Of a DNA stretch of 64,000 nt, positions 20,236-31,369 are shown piece after piece; the first letter of the stretch is position 1, and each line of letters begins with the position of its first letter. The stretch is from Erinaceus europaeus (Eukaryota > Chordata > Mammalia > Eulipotyphla > Erinaceidae), in NCBI RefSeq assembly GCF_950295315.1, contig NW_026647284.1, positions 1-64,000 of the forward strand, read 5' to 3'. A program made the position numbers and the translations under genes. The notes under the pieces were generated by a model, which did not search any database, was not told where the DNA came from, and saw nothing but the letters and a program-made list of their open reading frames with translations.

Positions 20236-20635
20236 GGGGGTCGGGCGGTAGTGCAGCGGGTTAAGCGCACGTGGCGCAAAGCGCAAGGACTGGCGCAAGG
20301 ATGCTGGTTCGAGCCCCTGGCTCCCCACCTGCAGGGGGGTCGCTTCACAGGCGGTGAAGCAGGTGTGCAGGTGTCTGTCTTTCTCTCCTACTCTCTGTCT
20401 TCCCCTCCTCTCTCGACTTCTCTCTGTCCTATCCAACAACAGCAACAAAAACCACAACAAGGGCAACAAAAATGGGAAAAATAGCCTCCAGGAGCAGTGA
20501 ATTCATAGTGCTGGCACCGAATCCCAATTATAACCCTGGAGACAAAAAAATAAAATGGAAAAAATGGCCACCAGGAGCAGTGAATAGGTAGTATAGGCAC
20601 CCAGCCCCAGTGATAACCCTGGAGACAAAAAAAAA
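20236..20635 (+). mobile_element. Type 1 SINE with a duplicated tail module
   Basis: Head gggggtcgggcggtagtgca, B box 'ctggttcgagcccctggctc', CT-rich body, AACAACAGCAACAAAAACC tail. The 60-nt module then occurs twice, at 20484-20543 and 20567-20626, each followed by A-rich sequence. A 14-bp TSD bounds the whole unit, so both modules came in together or the tail duplicated afterwards. Confidence 0.94.
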
Positions 20636-20659
20636 AAAGTCCCAGTCTAACACTCATTT

Positions 20660-21100
20660 GCAAGGAAACAGCAACTGAGCTGAAGAGGTTAAGTTTGCAG
20701 TCTAGTTTAACTAGAACATATAGTGAGCAAGATTCATTAAACACTATGATTTTTAAAACAGCTATGCTTTGAAATCCTAGGAGCCGCATTAAGAACATGA
20801 CAGGAACTGAAAAAAATACACTCATCCACAAGTTCTGTGCACAATTTCAGGTAATTCCCAAAGTTAGTGTGAAAATCAACAAGCTGGCGACAAGAAAGAG
20901 GTTTACATTTAGATGAAAAGCTATGCATCATGCTTATGCTATAGCCCGGAAGGGAGCTAAGAATCAGAGCATCACAGGACTCCAGAAAGTAGGTAAAATT
21001 TGTAATGTAATTCCATACACTCATGACACACCTATAAAACAATCTTAGTTGTGGAATAATTTTAGAAGGATCCACTTCACTGAGATACAAAATGTATTGT
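20660..21100. other. Intron 2 stretch, nothing recognised
   Basis: Ordinary intronic sequence. I see no repeat head and no known peptide in the short open stretches. Confidence 0.4.
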
Positions 21101-21102
21101 TC

Positions 21103-21229
21103 TTGGAGGCTGGGTGGTAGCATGCATGGTTGAGCGCACGCATTACCCTGCCTAGGACCTGGGTTCCAGGCCCTGCCTCCCACTTGCAAGGGGGATGCTG
21201 CAGGGGTGAAGCAGGTCTACAGGTCTGTG

Positions 21230-21273
<44 letters not shown>

Positions 21274-21345
21274 CCTCTCCCTCTCCCTCTCTCCCCCTCC
21301 TTCCCCTCTCATTTTCTTTCTGCCCTGTCAAATAAAATGGAAAGG
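21103..21345 (+). mobile_element. Type 2 SINE with expanded (TC)n body
   Basis: Head ggctgggtggtagcatgcat, B-box-like 'ctgggttccaggccctgcct', then the CT-rich body has become an almost pure (TC)n run (about 21226-21300), ending 'ctgtcaaataaaatgg'. Confidence 0.85.
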
Positions 21346-21539
21346 GAATGAAAAAAAGATAGAAAGAAAAATGGCTGGGGTGGGGGACAAGTGGGAGGCA
21401 AGAATTATTCAGCTAAATTGTGGAAAGAACAGAACTCAAATTCTGAGATACTTACTCCAAAGTCTATCGTAGCAAACATAACACTAACTCCATAATGGAA
21501 AGCACAGTGAGATGACAATACTCTTGGAAACTAGCTAGT

Positions 21540-21665
21540 GGGTTAGGGGAACAGGATAATGGTTATGTAAAAAAAACACTTTTATGCCCAAGGCTCTAAG
21601 ATTCCAGGTTCAATCCCCAGCACCACCATAACTAGAGCTGAGCAGCGGCCTTGTCCTTTGTTCTC
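21540..21665 (+). mobile_element. Type 4 SINE
   Basis: 'gggaacaggataatggttat', 'tatgcccaaggctctaagat', B box 'ccaggttcaatccccagcac', 'actagagctgagcagcggcc'. Confidence 0.78.
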
Positions 21666-21929
21666 TACATGAATAATAATACTAGATTTAAGCAACTAGT
21701 CTCTTTGCTTACAAGTCTCTTTCCATACCTTTTCCTTCTAATTCCTGTGATCTCAGTATGTGTGTCAAGTGTCTCCCTAAATCCATCTCACCTCACACAC
21801 AAAATTCATTTGTGCTTGTAAGAAAGTGGATTTCGGAGGACCAGGTAGTGGCCGCACATGTGACTGTGTTAATAAAATTGGGCCCTGACACAGATCTAAG
21901 ATAATACTTGAATAAATGAAACTTAGAGG

Positions 21930-22034
21930 GTAGGGATAGATAGCTAGCATAATGTTTATGCAACGAGGCTCTCATGCCTGAGGCTCCAAAGTCCCAGGAT
22001 CAATGCCCTGTGCCAACATAAACCAGAGCTGATC
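21930..22034 (+). mobile_element. Type 4 SINE
   Basis: 'gggatagatagctagcataa', 'tcatgcctgaggctccaaag', B box 'ccaggatcaatgccctgtgc', 'aaaccagagctgatc'. It abuts a family X fragment. Confidence 0.78.
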
Positions 22035-22035
22035 T

Positions 22036-22355
22036 GTGTCCTGGGCAGACAACCCCACAATGTGTCCTGGAGCCCCACCTCCCCAGATCCCTGCCCCACT
22101 AAGGAAAGAGAGAGACAGAGTAGGAGTATGGGTCAACCTGCCAACACCCATGTGCAGCAGGGAAGCAATTACAGAAGCCAGACCTCCCGCCTTCTGCAGC
22201 CCATAATGACCCTGGGTCCATACCCCCAGAGGAAAAAAGAATAGGAAAGCTATCAGCGGAGGGGATGGGATACGGAGTTCTGGTGGTGGGAATTGTGTGG
22301 AACTGCACCCCTCTTATCCTATGGTCTTGTCAATATTTCCATTTATAAATAAAAG
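22036..22355 (+). mobile_element. Family X 3' end fragment
   Basis: It is co-linear with 18385-18715: 'tcctgggcagacaacccca', 'agggaagcaattacagaagc', 'aatgaccctgggtccatacc', 'ggatacggagttctggtggt', 'cccctcttatcctatggtct', then 'ataaataaaaggaaag'. The stretch is about 320 bp. Confidence 0.7.
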
Positions 22356-22424
22356 GAAAGAAAACTTGGGGGGCAGAGAACATTAAGTTAAAAAAAAATT
22401 AGACAAAAACTTTACGGGGAAAAA

Positions 22425-22624
22425 AAAAACTTTTTTGATAGGACAGGAAGAGATTGAGAGGGGAAAGGGAGATTGAGAAAGAAAGACACCTGCAGACCTG
22501 CTTCACCACTTGTGAAGCAACCCTCCAACAGGTGGGGAGCCGGAGGCTCCAGCTGGGATCCTTACGCCGGTCCTTGAGCTTCACGCCATGTGCACTTAAC
22601 CCGCTGTGCTACCACCTGACCCCC
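22425..22624 (-). mobile_element. Type 1 SINE, tail-truncated
   Basis: Minus strand: gggggtcaggtggtagcaca head, B-box-like 'cccagctggagcctccggct', 'gcaggtctgcaggtgtcttt', CT-rich body, 'ctgtcctatcaa', then an A run. Confidence 0.85.
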
Positions 22625-22919
22625 AGGAGAAAAGCTTTTAACATACACCTGGACATTTGCTTAAAATGCCTTTTAGAATAAGAGTAAAATAAATTTGAGT
22701 TGTTAGCAAGATACGAAGTTCCTACTCTTTATTTTTCCCCATCAAGGGAAATAACAGAATTCCCTCTAAATACTCCCAAGGAGCCCTTGGGAGCCAGGGA
22801 TCTTGCCTGGCCTGTATGAGCACAGAACCTCCACATCAGAGGTCCTGGAGAACACAAGTTCAATTCTGGTGCCGTAACATGCCAGAGCTGATCAGTGCTT
22901 TGGGACTATCCTCATTCTT

Positions 22920-23221
22920 TTTTTTTTTTAATTTTTTTTTTAATATTTTATTTTCATTTATTTATTCCCTTTTGTTGCCCTTGTTTTATTGTTGTAGTTA
23001 TTATTGTTGTTGTCGTCATTGTTGGATAGGACAGAGAGAAATGGAGAGAGGGAGGGGAAGACAGAGAGGGGGAGAGAAAGACAGACACCTGCAGACCTGC
23101 TTCACCGCCTGTGAAGCGACTCCCCTGCAGGTGGGGAGCCGGGGTTCGAACCGGGATCCTTATGCCGGTCCTTGTGCTTTGCGCCACCTGCGCATAACCC
23201 GCTGCGCTACAGCCCGACTCC
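22920..23221 (-). mobile_element. Type 1 SINE without tail module, bounded by TSD
   Basis: Minus strand: gggagtcgggctgtagcgca head, B box 'cccggttcgaaccccggctc', CT-rich body, an ACAATAATAACTACAATAAA tail. The 14-mer ctatcctcattctt is duplicated at 22906-22919 and 23222-23235. It landed inside an older Type 3/4-like SINE (about 22805-23255). Confidence 0.95.
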
Positions 23222-23300
23222 CTATCCTCATTCTTGTTCTCTCATAATATATATGTTTTGTTAATAAAACATATACAACTACACTTCACCAAGAGCATGG

Positions 23301-23424
23301 AGCTGGGGCTGGGTGGTGGCACACCTGGTTAAGTGCATGTATTACAGTGCACAAGGACCTGGGTTCGAGCCTCTGGTCCCCACCTGCAGGGGGAAAGCTT
23401 TACGAATGGTGAAGCGGGGCTGCA

Positions 23425-23470
<46 letters not shown>

Positions 23471-23532
23471 CCCCTTCCCTTTTGATTTCTGGTTGTCTCT
23501 ATCCAATAAATAAAGATAATAATAAAAAAAAA
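23301..23532 (+). mobile_element. Type 2 SINE with (TC)n body
   Basis: Head ggggctgggtggtggcacac, B box 'ctgggttcgagcctctggtc', (TC)n at about 23430-23466, 'ttctggttgtctctatccaa', AATAAATAAAGATAATAATA tail. 'aagagcatgga' repeats on both sides as a TSD. Confidence 0.93.
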
Positions 23533-23739
23533 AAGAGCATGGAATTGCATTGGCGAGCCGGGCAGCACACGTGAGTAACATGCACAGCACAGTGAGGAAA
23601 GCTCATGGAGTGGCAGAGCAGTGTGGAGTGTTTCTGCTTCTCTTTCCCTAACTCTAAAGTTAAAAAAAAAGAAAAAAAAAAAAGTCTGCTAGTAGCAGTG
23701 GAATCACACAGACTCAACGCCATGGTAGGCAAAGAAACC

Positions 23740-24030
23740 TGTGTGGAAATTATAAAATCGTTTGATAATTACTCTTCTCAAATAATTAAAGATGTCATGT
23801 TGAGGCTCAGAGATGGGCTAGGTCCAGCCCACTGGCCACAGATGACCTGTGAACTCACTTGGCCTGGCCCTGCCAAGGCAATCATAAGGATGACAAGTCC
23901 AGTAAGTCTAGGAACATTTAACATAGCAACATTAAGTGCTCATTTTTAAGTTGATGAGTTTGGATAGGCTATGGATGATCTTATAAGTATCTAAATGACA
24001 GATAAAAGGTTCCGTACCCCTGATATAGGT
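23740..24030 (+). mobile_element. Possible ancient DNA-transposon remnant
   Basis: 'ggtccagcccactggccaca' and 'aaaaggttccgtacccctga' loosely recall old hAT-type mammalian elements. The similarity is weak and from memory, and this may be unique intron sequence. Confidence 0.25.
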
Positions 24031-24201
24031 AAATGATCTCTTGGCTTGGAAATATTTTTCTTAAATAAAAACAAATCTATCATTTCTACACAATGTTTAA
24101 TAGCCAAATAGCCTGCAATCTCTTATCACCTCAGCTATCTCTGTCACTCCCAATCCTGAAATCTCCACTAACTTCTATGAAATTAAAAATAACTATTTCT
24201 C

Positions 24202-24463
24202 GGGAGTCCAGCGGTAGTGCAGAGGGTTAAGCGCACGTGGCGCAGGGACCGGCTTAAGGATCCCAGTTCGAGCCCCCGGCTCCCCACCTGCAGAGGAGTC
24301 ACTTCACAAGTGGTGAAGCAGGTCTGCAGGTGTCTAACTTTCTCTCCCCCTCTGTCTTCCCCTCCTCTCTCCATCTCTCTGTCCTATCCAGCAATAATGA
24401 CATCAATAATAACTACAACAATAAAACAAGGGCAACAAAAGGGAATAAATAAATATATTTTTA
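24202..24463 (+). mobile_element. Type 1 SINE without tail module, bounded by TSD
   Basis: gggagtccagcggtagtgca head, B box 'cccagttcgagcccccggct', CT-rich body, tail ending AATAAATAAATATATTTT. The 17-bp repeat at 24185-24201 and 24464-24480 differs at one base. Confidence 0.94.
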
Positions 24464-24583
24464 AAAAATAACTAATTCTCACCTCCTAACTGAATATCCC
24501 TTAAAAAAAAAAAAAAACACTTATCACAAGGATTTTAACAGGTCCAAATCAAAACTGAAATTCATCAGTATCTAGTACATGGG

Positions 24584-24800
24584 GGCCAGGCGGTGGCGCA
24601 TCTAGTTAAGTACACACACATTACAGTGCGCAAGGACCCAAGGTTCAAGCCCCTGGTCCCCACCTGCAGATGGAAAGCTTCACGAGTGGTGAAGCAGGGC
24701 TACAGGTGTCTCTGTCTCTCTCCTCTGTATCTCCCCTTTTCCTCTTGATTTCTAGCTGTCTTTATCAAGTAAATAGATAATAAATAAAAAATATTTTTAA
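24584..24800 (+). mobile_element. Type 2 SINE, bounded by TSD
   Basis: gggccaggcggtggcgcatc head, B box 'caaggttcaagcccctggtc', CT-rich body, 'ctagctgtctttatcaagta', AATAAATAAAAAATATT tail. 'tatctagtacat' is duplicated on both sides. Confidence 0.94.
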
Positions 24801-24833
24801 AAATATCTAGTACATAGTAATTTGGCATGTTAA

Positions 24834-24866
24834 GGAAGAAGAAGAAGGAGAAGGAGAAGGAGAAGA
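24834..24866 (+). repeat. (GAAGGA)-type purine microsatellite
   Basis: AAGAAGAAGAAGGAGAAGG units, short. Confidence 0.75.
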
Positions 24867-25039
24867 GCATTAAACAACTGTAAAAGCATATAACAAAATT
24901 CAAGACATGGCAACAAATAGTACATTCTGCAAGTAATAACATTCAACAATGCTGTCCAACTGATTTTATAGGTTAAATATAGAATTCACACATAACCCAA
25001 TAATTACACTTACAGATAAGTGGTGTTTTTTTTTTCAAG

Positions 25040-25690
25040 AGAAATGAAAATGTGTTCACATAACAACTTTTACACAAATGTTCATAGCAACATCATTCAC
25101 AAGGGCTTCAAACAAGGAGAAACAACTCAAACATCCATCAATACATCCATAAACAAATGTATATCCACATAAAATATAATATTATCTGGCAAGAAATAAA
25201 CACACAATACTGACAGACTTGGGTAAGTCTTGAAATCCTTATTCTAAATGAAGCAAGTCACAAAAATCATGCTATACAATTCACAATTTATATGAGTTCT
25301 CCAGAACAGGCATATAGATTACAGATAGCATCATGGCTATGCAAACAGATTCTCATGCCTGAAGCTTCAAAGTCCTAGGTTCAGTCACCCCCTCCCCCCC
25401 CCCCCAACCTTGTACCAATATAAAACAGATCTGAGCAGTAAAAATATATAAACAAATTAAGGATAAATAAACAAGTCAACGAATAAAAACAGCAGAACCT
25501 GGACTGCTACACTAGCAAGAAAGATTGCTATTGAGTCCTGAGTTTATTCTGGATGGGTGACAAGAATGTCCTATAATTGACTGTGAGACAAAATGCACTA
25601 ATTCTGTAAATTTACTAAAACCACCACTGAATAACACAACTTAAAAGGGATGTAAATTACATTTCAACAAAACTATAATTTAAAAATTAT
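25040..25690 (+). mobile_element. Ancient L1 (L1M-type) 3' end, sense
   Basis: Order of landmarks as in old L1 3' ends: 'gaaatgaaaatgtgttcaca', 'atgttcatagcaacatcatt', 'aaacatccatcaatacatcc', 'tgctatacaattcacaattt', 'tatgagttctccagaacagg', and after an inserted SINE 'gacaagaatgtcctataatt', 'attctgtaaatttactaaaa', 'aaattacatttcaacaaaac'. Confidence 0.75.
25319..25445 (+). mobile_element. Type 4 SINE inside the L1M remnant
   Basis: 'ttacagatagcatcatggct', 'tcatgcctgaagcttcaaag', B box 'taggttcagtcacccc' with a C run, then 'acagatctgagcagta'. Confidence 0.75.
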
Positions 25691-25699
25691 TTTGTGCTA

Positions 25700-26235
25700 C
25701 AAGGTTGAACAGGGAAGTAAAACTTTTAAAAATGTAAGAGCATCACTATAAAATCTACCTAGTGTATCAGCAGCAAAAACTAATTTTCCCTTTAACAAAA
25801 AAATTATAGTTATGAAATATTAAATATATATTTTACCAGATCTTGATAGTTTCCTAAGATTGCTTACTCAGAAACTATGCATATTCTCACTTGGAAATGT
25901 ACACATACACAAGTTTCTGAAGAATTCATATCACAAGGTTCTATATCAAAAGGTTTTTTAGCAAAAAGCGTCAACAGGTTAAAGCCAAATCTTTAATATA
26001 CGTATTTTCAGTAAACCAAAAGATGATAAAATACCTTTTGTTGTCATCATTATTTATTTATATAATACAAATATGTATTTTATATTCTGCTAGACACTGA
26101 TTTTAATTTCTTTATTGGAGATAAAATGTTTTTATACAGAGTTCCTTAGAAGTAGAGAAATCATATGTGAGAGGAAATTTCAAGACTAATTTTGAACATA
26201 AAGTAAGAGAAATGGCAAGAAAAAAAAAACATGAG
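25700..26235. other. Intron 2 stretch, nothing recognised
   Basis: A/T-rich. No SINE or credible coding potential seen. Confidence 0.4.
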
Positions 26236-26242
26236 AACATCG

Positions 26243-26525
26243 GGAGTCGGGTGGTAGCGCAGCGGGTTAAAAGCAGGTGGCACAAAGCACAAGGACCAGC
26301 ATAAGGATTCCAGTTCCGGACCCCAGCTCCCCACCTGCAGGGGTGTCGCTCCACAGGCGGTGAAGCAGGTCTGCAGGTGTCTGTCTTTCTCTCCCCCCAC
26401 TGTCTTCCCCTCCTCTCTCCATTTCTCTCTGTCCTATCCAACAAGGACGACATCAATAACAACAATAATAAATATAACAATAATACAACAAGGGCAACAA
26501 AAGGGAATAAACAAATAATATTAGA
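26243..26525 (+). mobile_element. Type 1 SINE without tail module
   Basis: cgggagtcgggtggtagcgc head, B-box-like 'tccagttccggaccccagct', CT-rich body, CAATAACAACAATAATAAAT tail, 'caagggcaacaaaagggaat'. Confidence 0.93.
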
Positions 26526-26971
26526 AAAAATGTCTTTAAAAACTTAAAAAAAAAATGAAAACATCAAACAAAAAATATAAAAGAAATAAGAGAAGTCACG
26601 CAAAAAGAGTACAACTAAATGCACAAGGCCATAGGTGAAAAATAACTCTAATTTTCTAAAATTACTTATTCACAGAAGTTATTCTAAAGAACTACCAAAA
26701 GATAAGCAAGAATATCAGAGAGGTTGTGAATATTCTTCACTTTCAATATGCTGCCCCACTGAAAATGATTTAATAAAGCTTACTATCACCTTACCATATC
26801 ATTTAATTTTCAGAAATGGTTTCTAAGTTGTGACAAAACTAGAAAAATAATTATATAAATATAATTTATTATATGTTTTCATATAAGAAATAGCTTATTA
26901 CTAAAACCAAAATGAAGTTCCATAAAGACATTTACTAAATTGAAAATAAAGCTACGTGTATGGCTGTAAGA

Positions 26972-27236
26972 AAAGTTGAAAAACAAGATGAGAAAAGAAA
27001 ACACAAGTCGAACCTGAAATGGAATTGGCGTCTCGCACCAAAGTAAAAGTCTCTGGGGTGGGTGGGTGGGTGGGCAGGGAGAATACAGGTCCATGAAAGA
27101 TGATGAATGACATAGTGGGGGTTGTATTGTTAAATGGGAATCTGGGGAATGTTATGCATGTACAAACTATTGTATTTACTGTTGAATGTAAAACATTAAT
27201 TCCCCAATAAAGAAATAAATTATTTAAAAAAAAAAA
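26972..27236 (+). mobile_element. 5'-truncated L1, 3' UTR only
   Basis: It matches the 3' UTR of the large L1 at 63670-63855: 'agaaaagaaaacacaagtcg', 'cctgaaatggaattgg', a GGGTGGGTGGGTGGG run, 'tgttatgcatgtacaaacta', 'aattccccaataaagaaata', then an A tail. It shows the full 3' terminus that the big L1 lacks. Confidence 0.92.
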
Positions 27237-27662
27237 AGATTATTCATCCACTTACATAATATTTAGGATATATACAAGTCTATTATTACCTTACTCTCTG
27301 GTACAAGTTGACGGGGAAAATATATAAGGAATTAATATCTTATACATGGTAAATATGAAGTTTTACCATGAAATCATATAATTCTGAAAAATCAAGTTAA
27401 ATAAAGGATAAAAATTCAAAATAAATTAAAATCTTAGATTTTTCTATAACAGCAGTGTAGTTTTAAAAAAAAAAAAAAGGTCACTTTTTCTACTTTCAAA
27501 GATGATTATCACCTTTAAAAATCCTTAAAAACTGTATGCAATTTGTATATCAAAATATAAAGAACTAGATAAATAAGAAAATCGCTTCGAGCGTTACACT
27601 GAGGCCATTACTTTTCTTACAAGTGACTAATACCCGGTAGTGCAGAAACTTAGAAGACTTAC

Positions 27663-27773
27663 ATTGTTGTTGCGGGTTTCTACAGCAGGGAACTTCCTGA
27701 CTATGAACTTCACAGCAGACTCCAGGTTTTTGTCAATCAGGTAGGATGGTTTCGCCTTGGGGTCTCCACATGC
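27663..27773 (-). CDS. NCKAP1: NCKAP1 coding exon 2
   Basis: Acceptor AG is at 27775-27774 (CTTGTAG) and donor GTAAGT has its GT at 27662-27661. The 111 nt are phase 0 and encode 37 residues (37-73), starting [10 protein letters not shown] and ending AVETRNNN. It lies about 12 kb from exon 1 and 19 kb from exon 3. I did not locate any alternative small exon between exons 1 and 2. Confidence 0.97.
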
Positions 27774-27779
27774 CTACAA

Positions 27780-30310
27780 GACAACAGCAGTTTTGAAAAT
27801 GAAATGTATCCGTCCTCTAGAACCAAGTGGACATAGCAAGTCTGTGATCAGAAATCAACTATTTATTGACTTTTTTTTTTTTTTTTTGGTGAGCAGGTGA
27901 TAAAATGAATAGGCAAGGTGCAAGGATTGTCACAGCTGAAATATGCAATGGGAGACAGTACAGAGATGTTCTTCTACTGAAAAAAAAATGCATGGAAAGT
28001 TTTAAAGCAGTTAGCGCAGAACAGCAGTGAAGGAAAAAGCTCAAACCTAAAAGAAAGAAAAAGAAAAAAGAAAAAAAATTGGGGATTGAGGTAGAATTGT
28101 ATTCATCTGAAGCTAATAAAATATAACAAAATTAGATATTCAATAAGAGTATTGTGAATGTTTTTTTCTACGTGTTATAAACTTAAGTTGATGTTTACAT
28201 GTCTTCTCAAATGTTTTTATTTACTTTGAACATTTTAATGCAAAAGTCCCAGTTCAAAAGAACCAGAAGCTGCTAAAACGTTCTCTAGTTTATTAGCGTG
28301 TGTTGCCTGCCCCTATGAACATCCGAATCACAACAGCGCTATCCAGCAGACAAGCAGCAACTGAAACAATGAATCTACATCTGTTCTTTATCTCATAAGC
28401 ACAGAACAAATGGAAATGTTTACATCTTGACCACATCATCAGCATAACATTATTTATCTTAAACTGTAAAGCATTATACAAGTATAAAAAAATTAGAAAG
28501 AACTTGACCTGAACTACCAACAATACAGAATATTATTTTCAATACTGTTCACTGTTCATTTAATTAACAACTTGCTAGTATGAAAGTTGAGTTCTTTGGG
28601 AATTACTGAGACTATATCATTCATTCCTATGGAACTTCTTTGTATAATAATTTTTATAAAGATGTGTCCTTTGAAAAGTTGTATCTCTCTACGATGTGTG
28701 ATGGTACACAAAGCTACAAAATCTGATGTCTATCACTGTTTACTATGACTATGTTGTGGATTGCAGAGAGAGAAGTTATGAAACATGAAACTGATCTGAA
28801 AGCGGGCAAGCGGGCAGAGGGAAGGTGAAAAGCTTTGCAAACCTTCCAAACTTGTCCTTGCTGGGGAAGCATTGTAATAAAGAGAGAGAAAATTACGTGT
28901 AAACAATGATTGTCAAGCTATGACATACGTTCCAGTAGAAGTTAGGTACTTCAGACTATGAATAACAAAACAAGATTAGAACTAGATGGTGCTACATTTT
29001 TAAAGGTATTCTAAGTACCGAGTCTTAGTATACAATCTACTACATATACTATAGAATTTATTAACCAGATATACTTAAATACTACTGTGTGGGTGTACAG
29101 TCATGTCAGTTGCTTGGTGCTCTTTCTAAGAAACTTAAAATAATACAAAAAAAAAAAGGAGGAAAAATAAAATACTACATGCATCTATAAAAATAGGAGC
29201 AAACCATCAGTGAAATTTTACATACCTTAAAAAGAAACGGTAGCCAAGAATAAAAAAAAAAAATCGTTATTGGGTGACTACTGCAATTCAACTCAGATTG
29301 AAACTATTTTTCAGGTCTCACCTAATCTCCTTTCAAGTCTAGTAGAAAAAAAAAAAAAAGCAAACATTCCTACATTTCCCAAATGGAAACAGGAATGGAG
29401 TAGGAATTCTCTTAATTCCCAAGCATCATTATGTAAAACAAAACTGATTTTCAGAAATCTAGAACTTTGATCTTTAACCAGATTGACCGAAAGCTACCAC
29501 AAAAAGTGTACTTTGACATTACAGTATGTAACAGTATGAAAACATTTGAACTAGCAGTTGCTTAAAATGCTATCTAAAATTAACCATCCCATGATTATTG
29601 CTCCCCAGATGATATAACTAAGACCGATACAACTAAGAATTTATCCAAATGTAAAGAGCTTTAACTTAACATATTACTACATCAATGATACAATTAAAAT
29701 AAAGTAACATAAATATGTATAAGGAAGTACAGTCCTAAAATGATTCCAAATTTTGTACAATTTTTGCTATGTCTTATCAATATTCTAATTATTTAAAAGT
29801 CTGCTATCCATTCTAACATTAATAAGTAAAGATAATCTGTGTATATAAGAGCAATTTTCCTTAGTAGGCTGAAATAAAAAAGGGGGGATTCCATTTCAAT
29901 GGAAAGGTAAGTGATTATATAACCTTCCTTTCCTTGACAAGTATTTGCTTTTTTCCACACTGCTCTATTAGCCACAACTAACACAGATATGGAGGTTGTA
30001 TGCCATGAAAGTGAAGAACACTAGCACTGGAGTAAAACTGTTTCAATCTCACATTTAGTTACATGGAACCATCAACACAGCACCACCTAGCCTCAGCTTC
30101 TTCATGTGTAAGTAGTAAGTCAATACTTACCTCTGAGTGTTATTATGGGAATTAGAAGATAAATAAACCGTGTACAATAGCTAGCAAGAAGAACAGCACA
30201 TAAGTGCTCTAAAAATATCAACTACTGTTAATAATGGCTCTCATTCTAATCACCTAAGCAAAAGTCCCAGGACTAGCAATCAGAAACATGGGGAGATGAT
30301 GAACTTGAGG
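27780..30310. other. Repeat-poor part of NCKAP1 intron 1
   Basis: About 2.5 kb upstream of exon 2 with no lineage-specific SINE or L1 that I can see, only A runs. Open stretches are short and match nothing known. Elsewhere in the introns a SINE occurs every few hundred bases. Confidence 0.5.
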
Positions 30311-30319
30311 AATTTCAGA

Positions 30320-30480
30320 GGAGATAACCCACTAGGCCGGGCACAAGCCTCACCATGTACAGAGCCCCAGGTTCAAACCAAACACCACATGGGAGCACCA
30401 TGATACCAGAGGAAGCTCCAGAGATGGTGGAGCAATATTATGGCATCTTTCTCTCTCTACCCCCCAAATATAAAAATAAG
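30320..30480 (+). mobile_element. Diverged tRNA-like SINE
   Basis: 'ggccgggcacaagcctcacc', B box 'ccaggttcaaaccaaacacc', 'gagatggtggagcaatatta', CT run and AAATATAAAAATAA tail. Confidence 0.6.
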
Positions 30481-30640
30481 GGCCAGTAGAGATTGCATGC
30501 TACAGCACTCAATGACTCAGGTTTAAGTCCCCACTTGCAAGTACAGTGAAACAGTGCTGCAGGTCTCTCTCTCTCTCTCCCTCTCTAGTTCCCCTTCCAT
30601 TTCTGTCTCTATTCAATAAATAATCAAAATAAAAGGCCAT
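30481..30640 (+). mobile_element. Type 2 SINE, short form
   Basis: 'gggccagtagagattgcatg', B box 'tcaggtttaagtccccactt', CT-rich body, 'ttctgtctctattcaataaa'. Confidence 0.75.
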
Positions 30641-30656
30641 TAAAAAATAACTATTG

Positions 30657-30812
30657 TGGTTTGGGAGGTGGCACAGTAGATAAAGCATTGGACTCTCAAG
30701 TGTGAGGTCCTGAGTTCAATCCCCAGCGGTACATGTACCAGAGTGATGTCTGATTCTTTCTCTCTCTCCCGCTATCTTCTTCATGGACAAATAAATAAAA
30801 TCTTTTAAAGAG
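30657..30812 (+). mobile_element. Type 3 SINE
   Basis: ggtttgggaggtggcacagt head, 'gataaagcattggactctca', B box 'ctgagttcaatccccagcgg', 'accagagtgatgtctgattc', CT run, AAATAAATAAAATC tail. Confidence 0.92.
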
Positions 30813-31020
30813 AATAGTAACTATTCAATTCACAACAATCCATCACCGCTGCTCTGCTATCCTGTTGCAATGTTTCAGTGTTTACTGTTAGAAGGATGTT
30901 GCTATTCAAAGGACTACAGAAGAATTTAGTTTGAAATACACCGGTTAGTTTGTATTAGCACTAAATAGTTGTGAAACTAAAATATCAGGTAGTGAAGAGA
31001 AATACTTAAGAAGTATTTCT

Positions 31021-31368
31021 GGGAGCTGGGTGGTAGCGCGGCGGGTTGAGCACATGTAGCGCAAAGTGCAGGGGCCAGCGTAGGGACCCTGGTTCCAGCC
31101 CCCAGCTCCCCACCTGCATGGGGTCACTTCACAGGCAGTGAAGCAGGTCTGCAGGTGTCTGTCTTTCTCTCCCTCTCTCTGTTGTACCTTCCTCTCTCCA
31201 TTTCTCTGTCCTATCCAACAACAGCTATGACAACAATAACAACTACAACAAACACAACAACAAGGGCAACAAAAAAAATGGGAAAAATGGCCTCCAGGAG
31301 CAGTGGATTCATGGTGCAGGCACTGAGCCCCAGCAATAACCCTGGAGGCAAAGAAAGAAAAGAAAAAG
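31021..31368 (+). mobile_element. Type 1 SINE with tail module
   Basis: Head gggagctgggtggtagcgcg, B box 'cctggttccagcccccagct', CT-rich body, ACAATAACAACTACAACAAA tail, 60-nt module at 31290-31349, A-rich end. 'aagtatttc' flanks both ends. Confidence 0.94.
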
Positions 31369-31369
31369 A

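Noticed and set aside
21230..21310. CRISPR-like regularly spaced repeats
   Set aside because: All regular repeats seen are contiguous microsatellites or minisatellites without unique spacers, in a mammalian genome.
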